Below are positions 56,167-64,000 of a DNA stretch of 64,000 bases, piece by piece. This DNA is from Roseiarcus sp963758335 (GTDB taxonomy: Bacteria > Pseudomonadota > Alphaproteobacteria > Rhizobiales > Beijerinckiaceae), in assembly GCA_963758335.1 (NCBI GenBank), contig CAVWVF010000003.1:682001-746000 (forward strand), given 5' to 3'. A model generated the notes under the pieces. The model did not search any database, was not told the origin of the DNA, and saw only the letters and a program-made list of their open reading frames with translations. Positions within the stretch are counted from its first letter, which is position 1, and each line of letters begins with the position of its first letter. The translations under genes were made by a program, and so were the position numbers.

Positions 56167-57123
56167 TCACGGCCCCTCCTTGCCGTTCTCTTGTGCAACA
56201 ACTTCGACGTCGCGGTCCATACCCGACTGCACGTCGAAGGTTGATTGATAAGTCTTGGCGTCATGCCGGGCGACGACGGCGTATTCGCCCTCAGCCAGAA
56301 CGATCGAGGGAAAGGCGCCGATCAACTCGCGAATGACGTCGCCGCCCGGCGTCAGCACGGTGAAGGTCGTGTTGGCGAGCGCCTCGCCGCCCGGCTTGTT
56401 GACCAGCTTGAGCGTCAGCGTCGCGCAACGATGGCGCAGGGTCACGTCGACGAGCTTGCCCGACACCACCTTGATGTCGGCGTTGACGATCGAGTTGGTG
56501 GGGAGCGTCGTCTGCGGGGCGGGAGCCGCGGATTTTCCGGTGTTCGGCGCCGCGGTCGAAGCGAGGAAGCGGCCGCCCTCCGTATCGAGATAGGTGGACA
56601 CGATGTGGTAGGTTCCTTCCGGCAGGCCGATGACGTCGCCGGCCCTCGCCTTGGCGTAGACGAGCTTGCCCTGCGGATTGCGGCCTTCCGGCACGTAAAT
56701 CGCCAGCGAAAGCTTGGAGGGATCGATCGGCGTGTCGGCGACCGTGCCGCCGATTCTGAGCCCGCCGGCCGACAGGGTCAGCCGTTCGGAGCGCACTTCC
56801 GGGCCGAGCGTCAATCGCTTCGTCGCGCTGGCGAGGCCGAATGCGGCGTGAACCACGTAATCGCCGGGCGGGACGGTTAACGTCGGCTGGGCGAGATTTG
56901 ACTCGACAATGAGCGAATGCGCCCCGTCGGCGTCCGCATGAGCGTCGAACACGCGCCAGCGAAGGCCTCCGGTCAGCGGACTCGAGGCGCCGTTCAAGAC
57001 CGCCGAGAGGCTGAGCGTCGCCTGCCCGTCGGCCGTCGCCGGGTCGGCGCTCGCGGCCGGGGAGAGCATCGCGAGAGCGACAAGGCCTATGAGCCCTGCT
57101 AGAACCTGCCAGACCGCTCTCAT
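56167..57123 (-). CDS. Exported hypothetical protein with beta-sandwich repeats
   Basis: The 318-residue product has a signal peptide (VLAGLIGLVALAMLSPAASA). At least three carboxypeptidase-regulatory/Ig-like segments follow (PTLTVPPGDYVVHAAFG, GDVIGLPEGTYHIVSTYLDTEGG, PSIVLAEGEYAVVARHDAKTYQ). It probably resides in the periplasm. I recognise no named family. The RAM-domain gene follows at 4 bp. Confidence 0.75.
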   Translation of the reverse strand: MRAVWQVLAGLIGLVALAMLSPAASADPATADGQATLSLSAVLNGASSPLTGGLRWRVFDAHADADGAHSLIVESNLAQPTLTVPPGDYVVHAAFGLASATKRLTLGPEVRSERLTLSAGGLRIGGTVADTPIDPSKLSLAIYVPEGRNPQGKLVYAKARAGDVIGLPEGTYHIVSTYLDTEGGRFLASTAAPNTGKSAAPAPQTTLPTNSIVNADIKVVSGKLVDVTLRHRCATLTLKLVNKPGGEALANTTFTVLTPGGDVIRELIGAFPSIVLAEGEYAVVARHDAKTYQSTFDVQSGMDRDVEVVAQENGKEGP

Positions 57124-57278
57124 TCCGCTCCGTTTCGCCGCCTTTCATCGCCGCCGCCGGCGGCGTCGCGCCCGCCCGCGCGACAGCCGGGCTCGTGCCG
57201 CCGCAATGAGGCGGATCGAAGGCGGTTTACAGCCGCGGCGGATTGAGCCAAGCAGCGCGAGCCACGAAGGACAGGCCG

Positions 57279-57845
57279 ATGAACGACACGATCGCCCTTC
57301 TCAAACGCCGCCGCTCGGCCCCGCCCGCCATCATGACCGGCCCCGGCCCGACGCAGGAGGAGCTGACGACCATTCTGACCGTAGCCTCGCGCGTGCCCGA
57401 TCACGGCAAGCTCACCCCCTGGCGTTTCGTCGTGTTCGAAGGAAAAGCGCGCGAGCGCGCCGGGCGCATCGCGCTCGGCATCCTCATCGAGGACAAGCCG
57501 GACCTCGACGAGGCGGCCCGGGCGGAGGAATTGCGCCGCTTCGCCCGCGCGCCGCTCGTCGTCGGCGTCGTGTCGCGCGCTGCGCCGCACGTCAAGATCC
57601 CCGAGTGGGAGCAGGTCCTCTCTGCAGGCGCGGTGTGCATGAACCTGATCGTCGCGTCGCGCGCGCTCGGCTTCTCGGCCACCTGGCTCACCGAATGGCC
57701 GGCCTACGACCCACGCTTTCGCGCCGCAATCGGCCTCGCCGAACACGAGAAAATCGCCGGCTTCATCCATATCGGCAGGGCGATCGCGGTCGAGGACCGC
57801 CCGCGCCCGCCGCTGCCGGAGATCGTCACGACCTTTCCCGAATGA
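57279..57845 (+). CDS. Nitroreductase family protein
   Basis: The 188-residue FMN-dependent protein begins MNDTIALLKRRRSAPPAIM and has ASRVPDHGKLTPWRFVVFEG, AGAVCMNLIVASRALGF and EHEKIAGFIHIG. These fit the YdjA-like branch. It reduces nitro or quinone compounds with NAD(P)H. The start at 57279 is preferred over 57243 because the leading residues are not conserved-looking. It lies 7 bp before the flavin reductase gene. Confidence 0.9.
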   Translation: MNDTIALLKRRRSAPPAIMTGPGPTQEELTTILTVASRVPDHGKLTPWRFVVFEGKARERAGRIALGILIEDKPDLDEAARAEELRRFARAPLVVGVVSRAAPHVKIPEWEQVLSAGAVCMNLIVASRALGFSATWLTEWPAYDPRFRAAIGLAEHEKIAGFIHIGRAIAVEDRPRPPLPEIVTTFPE

Positions 57846-57852
57846 GGCGCCG

Positions 57853-58470
57853 ATGTTCTTTGAGACCGGCAAACGTGATAAGACGAAGCTGCCGCACGAT
57901 CCGTTCAAGGCGATCGTCGCCCCGCGTCCAATCGGCTGGATATCGACGCGCGCTCTCGACGGGCGGATCAACCTCGCCCCCTACAGTTTCTTCAACGGCT
58001 TTTGCAGCCTGCCGCCAATCGTTGGCTTCTCCAGCGAGGGCTGGAAGGACTCGGCCTCTTTCGCCCGGGAGAGCGGCGAGTTCGTCGCCAATCTGGCCAC
58101 TGGCGACCTGCGCCATCCGATGAACGCGACCTCGGCGCCGTGGCCGCGCGGCGACAACGAATTCATCCACGCAGGGCTGACCATGTCCGAATGCCGCCTG
58201 GTCGCCGCCCCGCGCGTCGCCGAAAGCCCGGCCTCGCTCGAATGCAAGGTGGTCGAGGTCATCGAGATCAGGACGCGGAGCGGCGCATGGAGCGGCAGCG
58301 TGGTGACCCTCGGCGAAGTGGTCGCGGTCCATATCGATGAGGCTTTTGTCCGCGACGGCCGCTTCGACACGGCGGGCGCCCATCCGCTCGCGCGGTGCGG
58401 CTATCAGGACTATGCGGTCGTCGAATTGGTCTTCGCGATGGCGCGTCCGAAGGCAGGGGGAGACGTGTGA
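57853..58470 (+). CDS. Flavin reductase-like (FMN-binding split barrel) protein
   Basis: The 205-residue product has LPHDPFKAIVAPRPIGWISTRALDG, NLAPYSFFNGFCSLPPIVGFSS and ARCGYQDYAVVELVFAMARP, typical of the DIM6/NTAB flavin reductase group. It pairs with the preceding nitroreductase gene as an operon. A broken copy of its C-terminus occurs at 59328-59407. Confidence 0.9.
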   Translation: MFFETGKRDKTKLPHDPFKAIVAPRPIGWISTRALDGRINLAPYSFFNGFCSLPPIVGFSSEGWKDSASFARESGEFVANLATGDLRHPMNATSAPWPRGDNEFIHAGLTMSECRLVAAPRVAESPASLECKVVEVIEIRTRSGAWSGSVVTLGEVVAVHIDEAFVRDGRFDTAGAHPLARCGYQDYAVVELVFAMARPKAGGDV

Positions 58471-58630
58471 GTTGAGGCCGGTGCGGGGGCAGGGGCGCCG
58501 CCTTGCCCTCGTCCGGCGTGCGCGCCAGCCGCCGTCGAGCCGGCCGACGCTGAAGGAATCCCGCTTCGAGGACGCCGCGACGCGGCGGGGCGCGACGCGC
58601 TTCCTCGACTACGTCGAGAACCCGCGGGAA

Positions 58631-58903
58631 ATGAATGCGCACAACCGGCTCGTCGGCGAAGTGACCGACATTCTCCGGGAGATCAAGTCGCGCAGTCTGC
58701 TCGAGAGGCTGCTTCCTTATCTTTCGAGTCCTGACCTGTCGGTCCGGCACCGGGCGGCCCAAGGATGCCTGCGCATTGCCGAGCAGCAGGCCGTCACCGC
58801 GCTGGAGGCCGTTGCAGCGGAAGGAACCTTCGCGCAGGGCATCCGGGCGCGCGACCGCTCGACCATTGGCGTCAGGGGATATGCCTCGTCCGATCGGCTG
58901 TGA
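58631..58903 (+). CDS. DUF2019/HEAT-like small protein
   Basis: MNAHNRLVGEVTDILREIKSRSLLERLLPYLSSPDLSVRHRAAQGCLRIAEQQAVTALEAVAAEG is a pair of HEAT-like helices found in DUF2019 proteins. The frame is open upstream (ESRFEDAATRRGATRFLDYVENP), which fits the same family, so the true start may be further left without a clear ATG. Function unknown. Confidence 0.65.
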   Translation: MNAHNRLVGEVTDILREIKSRSLLERLLPYLSSPDLSVRHRAAQGCLRIAEQQAVTALEAVAAEGTFAQGIRARDRSTIGVRGYASSDRL

Positions 58904-58925
58904 CGCGTTTCGCCGACGGGGCGCG

Positions 58926-59312
58926 CTAGCGCGACCCGGGTTCGCTGAGGGCGAACCAGACGAAATCCGGCGCCTGCTTCACCATGCTGCGGAACGTCTC
59001 CTTGTCGAGGAGCGCAAGCTCGCACGGCTCGGCTGCGCGGGCGCCGATCGTTCTGGGCTTCTGGTCGAGAAGCGACAGCAGCCCGACCGCTTGGCCCTCG
59101 CCGATCGTCTCGACGACCTTGTGCCTGGCCGAGATCTCGATCCTGCCCTCGAGAACGACGTACATGCAGCGCGGCCGATCGCCCTCGCTGAAAATGACCG
59201 CGTCGGCGGGAAAATTCTTCACCGTTCCGAGCGTCCGCGCGAGCGGCCGGAAATCGGCTTCTTGCTCCAGACCCGTGATCTTGCCCCGTGCCTCAGTCGC
59301 AGCGACGTTCAT
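58926..59312 (-). CDS. Stand-alone cyclic nucleotide-binding domain protein, paralogue 1
   Basis: The 128-residue product has VKNFPADAVIFSEGDRPRCMYVVLEGRIEIS and VGLLSLLDQKPRTIGARAAEP, the cNMP fold with a divergent phosphate-binding cassette that lacks the GE(L)A/R signature of true cAMP binders. It is clearly related to the gene at 59492-59887. No DNA-binding domain. Confidence 0.82.
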   Translation of the reverse strand: MNVAATEARGKITGLEQEADFRPLARTLGTVKNFPADAVIFSEGDRPRCMYVVLEGRIEISARHKVVETIGEGQAVGLLSLLDQKPRTIGARAAEPCELALLDKETFRSMVKQAPDFVWFALSEPGSR

Positions 59313-59327
59313 CGGACCCTCGAATGC

Positions 59328-59407
59328 GAATATGCTGGCGCCTTCATACGCCTGTTCAGGACTACGCGGCCGTCGAATCCGTGCTCGCTATCACGCGCCC
59401 GGCCCCC
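59328..59407 (+). pseudogene. Relic of a flavin reductase C-terminus
   Basis: HTPVQDYAAVESVLAITRPAP aligns with HPLARCGYQDYAVVELVFAMARPKA at the end of the gene at 57853-58470. It lies between the two cyclic-nucleotide-binding paralogues, so this block is a tandem duplicate of the flavin-reductase-end plus cNMP-gene region. Confidence 0.65.
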
Positions 59408-59491
59408 TTTAAGACGCGGCCGAGCGCCGCGTCCGGCGCCCCAAAAGGCGTCCGGAAGGACGCCGTTCTTTCGGCGGGCTATGGCGTGCAG

Positions 59492-59887
59492 CTACGAGGT
59501 CGCGCGCGAGCCGAGCTCCTGCATCACGAACACAATGAAATTCGACTCCCGCTCGACGAGGGTGCGGAATCTCTTCTCATCGAGCAGGGCAAGCTTGCAA
59601 GGGCTGGCAGCTCTCGCGGCACTCAACCTCGGGCTTACATCGAGCGGCGACAGGATGCCGAGCGCCTGGCCCTCGTGGATCGAGCCGACGACCCTCTCGT
59701 CGGACAAAACCTCGACCTCGCCCTCGAGAACGACATACATGCAGCGCGGCGGTTCCCCATCGCGAAAAATGAACTCGCCGGCGGGATAATCCCTCACTGT
59801 TCCGAGCGCTCGCGCGAGCGGCCGGAAATCGGTCTTTTCATCGAGTCCGATGGACTCGCCCCCCGGCTGAGCGATACGCACGTTCAT
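59492..59887 (-). CDS. Stand-alone cyclic nucleotide-binding domain protein, paralogue 2
   Basis: The 131-residue product has VRDYPAGEFIFRDGEPPRCMYVVLEGEVEVL and LGILSPLDVSPRLSAARAASP, close to paralogue 1, and shares the end motif (LALLDEKRFRTLVERESNFIVFVMQELGSR). It arose by tandem duplication with the flavin reductase relic. Role unknown. Confidence 0.82.
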   Translation of the reverse strand: MNVRIAQPGGESIGLDEKTDFRPLARALGTVRDYPAGEFIFRDGEPPRCMYVVLEGEVEVLSDERVVGSIHEGQALGILSPLDVSPRLSAARAASPCKLALLDEKRFRTLVERESNFIVFVMQELGSRATS

Positions 59888-60216
59888 TTTCGCCTCGCAA
59901 ACTTAAACTCAAAAGCGCCCCTGGGCGCATGACACACCCATACCGAAGATCGGGATCGCGCGCCGTGATCCGCGTCACAGCGCGGCCAAGCTCTGCGTTG
60001 GGGATCGTACGCTGTCTGTCTGAACAGCTCGTGAATACGGATGCGGCGCGCAGCGACTCGGTTCCGGGCCGATCGCCGGGCAATGCGGTCAGAGGTCGGC
60101 CGTTCGGCCCGAACGGGCAGACCGGACCGCAGCGTTGCAAAGCCCGATTGGGGCGAGATTGTCGCGGGCCGAATTCTTGGGTTCGTCGCTCGGAGCGGGC
60201 GTCCTGTCGCTTCCCG
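59888..60216. other. Gene-free interval
   Basis: About 330 bp between cNMP paralogue 2 and the ABC ATPase gene. I see no gene, RNA or clear terminator. Confidence 0.4.
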
Positions 60217-60978
60217 TCAGCGCGCGAGAGGGGCGAGATCGCCGGTGATGACGCGCTCGACCTCCGCCACCGAAGTTGTTTTCGGGTCGATGTCGTCGGC
60301 AACAATTTTTCCGCGGCGCATCACCACGATGCGGTCGACCACCTGGAACACGTGGTGGATGTTGTGGGCGATGAAGATGCAGGAGTGGCCGGAATCGCGG
60401 GCGTTGCGGACGAAGCGCAGCACGCCCTGCGTTTCGGCTACGCCGAGGTTGTTGGTCGGCTCGTCGAGGATGATGAGATCGCTGTCGAAATGCATCGCGC
60501 GGGCAATCGCCACCGCCTGACGCTCGCCGCCCGACAGCGAGGCGATCGGCGTCGAGGCGGGAATGGCCTTGCCGATGCCGACCCTTTTCAAAAGATCGCC
60601 GGCCACCCGCTCCATCAGCTCGGCGTCCATCCGGTTGAAGATGCGCGCCCCCTTGACTCGGCTCCCGGCCGAGGAAGAGGTTGCGCGCGATGGAGAGCTG
60701 AGTGACCAGCCCGAATCCTGGTAGATGGTCTCGATGCCCTCAGCGATCGCGTCGGTGGTGCTGCGCATCTGGACTTTCTTGCCGCGCACGAAAATGTCGC
60801 CGCTGGTCGCGCGCAACGCGCCGGACAGCACCTTGATCAGGGTCGACTTTCCCGCGCCGTTGTCGCCGAGCAGCCCGACGATCTCCTGGCGCGCGACGCT
60901 GAAATTGGCGTCGTCGAGCGCCTGGACCCGGCCGAAGAACTTGTCGATGTGCTCCATGCGGACGAGGTTTTCCTGCAT
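60217..60978 (-). CDS. Sugar ABC transporter ATP-binding protein (single-domain RbsA/FrcA type)
   Basis: The 253-residue ATPase has Walker A GDNGAGKSTLIKVLSG, the signature LSGGERQAVAIARAM and Walker B LIILDEPTNNLG, followed by HNIHHVFQVVDRIVVMRRG. Between about 60712 and 60657 the frame reads WSLSSPSRATSSSAGSR where the shifted frame gives LVTQLSIARNLFLGREP, the expected Q-loop/helical sequence. A one-base loss and a later gain compensate each other. Either the product is altered in 18 residues or the sequence is wrong there. It is the last gene of the operon. Confidence 0.85.
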   Translation of the reverse strand: MQENLVRMEHIDKFFGRVQALDDANFSVARQEIVGLLGDNGAGKSTLIKVLSGALRATSGDIFVRGKKVQMRSTTDAIAEGIETIYQDSGWSLSSPSRATSSSAGSRVKGARIFNRMDAELMERVAGDLLKRVGIGKAIPASTPIASLSGGERQAVAIARAMHFDSDLIILDEPTNNLGVAETQGVLRFVRNARDSGHSCIFIAHNIHHVFQVVDRIVVMRRGKIVADDIDPKTTSVAEVERVITGDLAPLAR

Positions 60979-60981
60979 CAG

Positions 60982-61911
60982 TCACGTCCCCGCCTGGTGA
61001 CGGCGCTCGAGCCAGGAATGCAGCGCCATCATGCCGAGGATGATCGCGCCGATGAAGATGTTGTAGGCGAGGCCTGGCACGCCGATGAGCACGATGCCGT
61101 TGCGCATCACCCGCAGGATGAAGATGCCGAGCACGGTGCCGAGGACCGTGCCGCGCCCGCCGGTCAGCGCGGTGCCGCCGATGACGACCATGGCGATCAC
61201 CTCGAGCTCGTAGCCCGTTCCGCTGTTCGGATTGGCCGCCGAGGTGCGGATCGAGCTGATGATCCCCGCGAAGGACGACATGACCGCGGTCAGGATGAAC
61301 AGCGCCACCTTGACCCCGTTGACGTCGACGCCGCGCGCCCGCGCGGCGACCGCGTTGCCCCCGGTCGCCTGGATCCAGTTGCCGTATTTCGACTGAGTCA
61401 GCACGTAGCCGAGAATGATGGCGGCGGCGGCGAACCAGAACAGCGACGCGTAGACCCGGAACTCCCCGATGTAGAACTCGCCGACCAGCAGTTTCGCCAG
61501 CCAGTGGCTCCCGGCGCTCCAGGTGCGCTGGGGAAAGCCGTTGGTTACGAACAGCGCCGTGCCGCGCACGACCAGCAGCATGCCGAGCGTGACGAGGAAG
61601 GAGGGAATCTTGAGCCGGGTCACGAAGAGGCCGTTGACGAGGCCGATCAGCGCCGCCACGACGACGCTGATCGCAAATGCGGCGTCGAGCGTCGTCACGC
61701 CCTGGTTAAACAGCGTCCACATCAGGACGGGCGCGAAGCCGAACAGCGAGCCGACCGAGAGATCGAACTCGCCTGCCGTCATCAAAAGCGTCATGGCGAG
61801 CGCGATGAGCCCGAGCTCCACGGTGAAGGTCAGCGTGTTGGAGATGTTGAGGATCGACAGGAACTCGGGATTGATCGCGTAGAAGACCGCGAGCTCGACC
61901 GCGAGCAGCAC
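60982..61911 (-). CDS. Sugar ABC transporter permease (RbsC/FrcC type)
   Basis: The 309-residue membrane protein has about eight to ten helices and the family loop TAGEFDLSVGS plus AGIISSIRTSAANPNSGTGYELEVIAMVVIGGTALTGGRGT. The GTG at 61911 is a formal start. The same frame continues upstream as NSLLRRAFSAPEFGPF, which looks like the real N-terminus without a good start codon, so the start is uncertain. It ends 3 bp from the ATPase gene. Confidence 0.87.
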   Translation of the reverse strand: MLLAVELAVFYAINPEFLSILNISNTLTFTVELGLIALAMTLLMTAGEFDLSVGSLFGFAPVLMWTLFNQGVTTLDAAFAISVVVAALIGLVNGLFVTRLKIPSFLVTLGMLLVVRGTALFVTNGFPQRTWSAGSHWLAKLLVGEFYIGEFRVYASLFWFAAAAIILGYVLTQSKYGNWIQATGGNAVAARARGVDVNGVKVALFILTAVMSSFAGIISSIRTSAANPNSGTGYELEVIAMVVIGGTALTGGRGTVLGTVLGIFILRVMRNGIVLIGVPGLAYNIFIGAIILGMMALHSWLERRHQAGT

Positions 61912-62050
61912 GAACGGGCCGAATTCGGGGGCGGAGAACGCCCGGCGAAGAAGGGAGTTCTTGGCGCAAGAGGACTTCGCTGTTGGAAACGAGAGAGCGC
62001 GAGAACGGATGCACGGTTTTCAGGTGAATAGCTTGCGGTGCGGGCGCACC

Positions 62051-62181
62051 TTCTCCCCTTGCGGGAGAAGGTGGCGCGAAGCGCCGGATGAGGGGTCCGG
62101 CGCCGTCAGGCGCCTTGCTGAAGCGCGCTTGGCGGCGCAACCCCTCACCCCCGGCCCCTCTCCCGCAAGGGGAGAGGGGAG
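62051..62181. repeat. Palindromic intergenic repeat (TTCTCCCCTTGCGGGAGAAGG type)
   Basis: The left part has CTTCTCCCCTTGCGGGAGAAGG and the right part CCTCTCCCGCAAGGGGAGAGG, forming an inverted pair 130 bp across with a GC-rich middle. This intergenic repeat is common in Hyphomicrobiales. Here it separates the binding-protein gene from the permease gene in the operon and may attenuate downstream expression. Confidence 0.82.
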
Positions 62182-62194
62182 ACGCAGTCCGCGC

Positions 62195-63127
62195 CTACTT
62201 GCCTGACAGGACCTTGTCGTAGATCGGCACCTTGTCCTTCTCGTAGAGCGTGCCGACGTGGATGTCGAAGCCGGGCGGAATGCCGTCCGTCGCCATATTG
62301 GCGAGCGACAGTGCGAGATAGCTCGTCGCCTGCGGGTCCTGCCACTGGGCGGCGTTGACGTAGCCCTCCATGACCTCGCCCGTCGTGTCGCGCTAGTTTC
62401 TCCAGCCGACGACCGGAATCTCTCCCGGCTTCACCCCGACCTGATCGAACACGCGCTTGATCGAGCCGGTGACGAGGTCGCCAAGCCCGATGATCGCCTT
62501 GATCTTCTTGCGATTGGCGGTGAGGTAGTCGCTCATGCGCGAGATGACGGTCGCCTGGTCGAGCGTGTTGTCGGTGACTTCCCAGGCGATGTTGAGCGGC
62601 TTGAGGACGGTCGCGGCCGCCTGTTCCTCGACCACGCCGTAGCTCGCGCCGGGGACCTCGACCGGCATCCAGACGAAGTCGCCGGACTTCACCAGCTTAT
62701 GATCGACGAGATATTGCGCCCAGCCCTTGCCGACGCTCGGCAGATCGACCCCGACATAGGCGTTGAAGTGCACCTTCGCGTCTGGGGTGTTGAAGTTGAT
62801 GACCGGGATGCCCGCGGCGCGCGCCTCGTTGACGACCTGAACGAGGCTGCCGGGGTCCGGGCTCGTGGTAACGATCGCGTCCGCCTTGGCGCCGATGGCC
62901 GAGCGGATCGCCTCCTGCTGCGCAGCGACGTCGCCGTTGTGGAACGAGGTCTTGACGGTCTGGCCGGTGTCCTTCGCCCACATGTTCGCCCCGGCGAGGA
63001 AATAGGTCCAGACGGGGTCTGCCGGCGATCCGTGCGAAATCCAGTAGAAGGTCTTGGCCTCAGCCGCCAGCGGCAGCATGAGCGCGACGAGCGCGAGGCA
63101 CAGCAAACGCGTGAGCGTCCTGAACAT
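62195..63127 (-). pseudogene. Sugar ABC transporter substrate-binding protein with an amber stop
   Basis: The ATG at 63127 gives a signal peptide (LTRLLCLALVALMLPLAAEA) and a Peripla_BP_4 fold (SHGSPADPVWTYFLAGANMWAKD, DAIVTTSPDPGSLVQVVNEARAAGIPVINFNTPD, AIIGLGDLVTGSIKRVFDQVG). Codon 245 is TAG (62393-62395) within GWRN-stop-RDTTGE, and the frame then stays open to 62195 with EVMEGYVNAAQWQDPQATSYLALSLANMA, normal for the family. A TCG to TAG change would explain it. The upstream context is the usual first gene of an import operon. Confidence 0.84.
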
Positions 63128-63241
63128 AGGCGTTATCCTCCCGAGCGCGGCCGAGCCGCTCGACTGTCGAGCCCGGCGCTTTGGCGAGCGTCGCACAACG
63201 CCTGGGGGAGGCAAGGCGCGCCTCAGCAGATCCTCGATGAG

Positions 63242-63650
63242 CTATCGACGCTCGGGTCTTCGCCGCTTTCGCGCCGGGCCCGATTCGTCCCGCGGGCGCT
63301 CGCGAAGGCGATGTCGCGCTCGCTCGCTCGCCCGGACGGCGTCCTTGAAGCCCTTCCGGCTTTGGGGCTTGACGAACAGGGCGACCACCTCCGAGTGTTT
63401 CTCGCGGATGCGCGCCTCCAATTCTTGCACGGCCCTTCGATGTCGGGCGCACGCAATTCGTCGGCAAATTCGAGGCTGAGCGCCACGACCACCTGATCGG
63501 GCGCGAGATGGGTGGCGACGACGCCGTTCGCGCCCTCGATTCCGCTCTGGCTCTCGGCGAGGGCGATGATCGACGATGAAAGCCCCAATGCGGGTCGTTT
63601 GCCGATCAGCAGGCCCTTGCTTTGGCGAGGTCGACCCAGACGATCGTTTT
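63242..63650 (-). pseudogene. C-terminal fragment of a cation-efflux (CDF-like) protein
   Basis: GANGVVATHLAPDQVVVALSLEFADELRAPDIEG continues, after a frame change near 63428, as VQELEARIREKHSEVVALFVKPQSRKG. Both fit the cytoplasmic domain of cation diffusion facilitators. Preceding SSSIIALAESQSGIEG and LLIGKRPA fit the preceding helix, also in shifted frames. No membrane part is present. Confidence 0.6.
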
Positions 63651-64000
63651 CGAGGACGGGGCTTTGGCCATTCCGGCGCCTGGGAACCGCTCCGTTTACG
63701 AAGCGGCAACCCGGTCGATTGGTTCCTGCAATTTTTCATGAAATGAAGGCATGTCTATTGGGTCTCGCCGAGGGGCGAAATTCCGGACGGGTCCGGAACA
63801 AGCGACAAGCTGTCGAATTAAGCCCTGCAATCGACCCCAAGGAGACGTTTCAGGGCGAATCCGTCTGACAAGGGCGCACGCGGCCCCCGCCGGTCCGGTC
63901 GCCGAGCCCTTCAAGACTGAAACCTCCTCGCCCTCCGCCGCCTCGCCCTCTGCCGCCCCCACGGTCGGCGTCGCCTCGGCTGGCGCGCCTTCCGCCGTCG
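63651..64000. other. Right edge, unresolved
   Basis: No gene is convincing. From about 63850 a plus-strand frame rich in Ala/Pro/Ser (AEPFKTETSSPSAASPSAAPTVG) runs out of the window. It could be the start or linker of a larger protein, but nothing decides this. Confidence 0.3.

Noticed and set aside
62258..63496. 412-aa frame antisense to the sugar-binding protein gene
   Set aside because: It is antisense to a gene with a clear signal peptide and fold, and its composition is that of an antisense shadow.

Overview
This 64 kb window of high-GC DNA looks like an alphaproteobacterium of the order Hyphomicrobiales (Rhizobiales). The pointers are a FixL-FixJ remnant, a PdhS/PleC-like PAS histidine kinase, CyoABCD, a DUF2019-like gene, AcuI-type reductase, solo IS66 and IS110 elements of rhizobial type, and the TTCTCCCC-type palindromic intergenic repeat. 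The genus cannot be fixed from the sequence alone.

Layout. 1-345: left edge with a gene start, a REP-like palindrome and tRNA-Leu(UAA). 357-710: a decayed gpt copy. 778-9097: a minus-strand array of a secreted phosphoesterase (frameshifted), beta-strand-repeat protein B (broken) and beta-strand-repeat protein A (intact, 1225 aa). 9100-16480: two related secreted TIM-barrel-like genes, one split by an IS3-family element and one lacking its 5' end, then a third repeat-protein fragment and a secreted beta-propeller protein. 16500-19930: sparse small genes, a possible small RNA and a second gpt fragment. 19944-27438: an accessory block with an IS630 element, a MarR-like gene interrupted by a 56-bp group II intron domain V unit, the intact gpt, an IS110 copy and a tangle of three group II intron pieces. 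27583-34062: a frameshifted murI, pepN, a 139-bp-arm palindrome and a histidine kinase. 34124-43577: a solo IS66, a frameshifted gene of an unassigned family, a fixL stump with fixJ, a cold-shock protein, a cyclic-nucleotide-binding protein, acuI and the second IS110 copy. 43820-46806: small housekeeping genes (broken yedK, tag, an HD hydrolase, a tyrosine-phosphatase-like protein). 46810-53576: one minus-strand block, ftsH to M50 protease to cyoABCD. 53740-59887: a tRNA 3' fragment, gpmA, an SDR, ivy, a RAM-domain protein, nitroreductase, flavin reductase and duplicated cyclic-nucleotide-binding genes. 60217-63127: a ribose/fructose-type ABC importer operon with several lesions. 63242-64000: a cation-efflux C-terminal relic and the right edge.

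The housekeeping blocks (pepN, the cyo/ftsH block, tag-HD-PTP) are intact. The accessory blocks are full of mobile DNA and partial duplications. Single-base indels, many next to G/C runs, break at least six genes, and premature stops break more. I cannot tell gene decay from sequencing error for every one of these. The most unusual structures are the stacked group II intron remnants, the small stand-alone domain V units (one inside a regulator gene, one at the centre of a long palindrome), and the repeat-protein family with its decaying copies.
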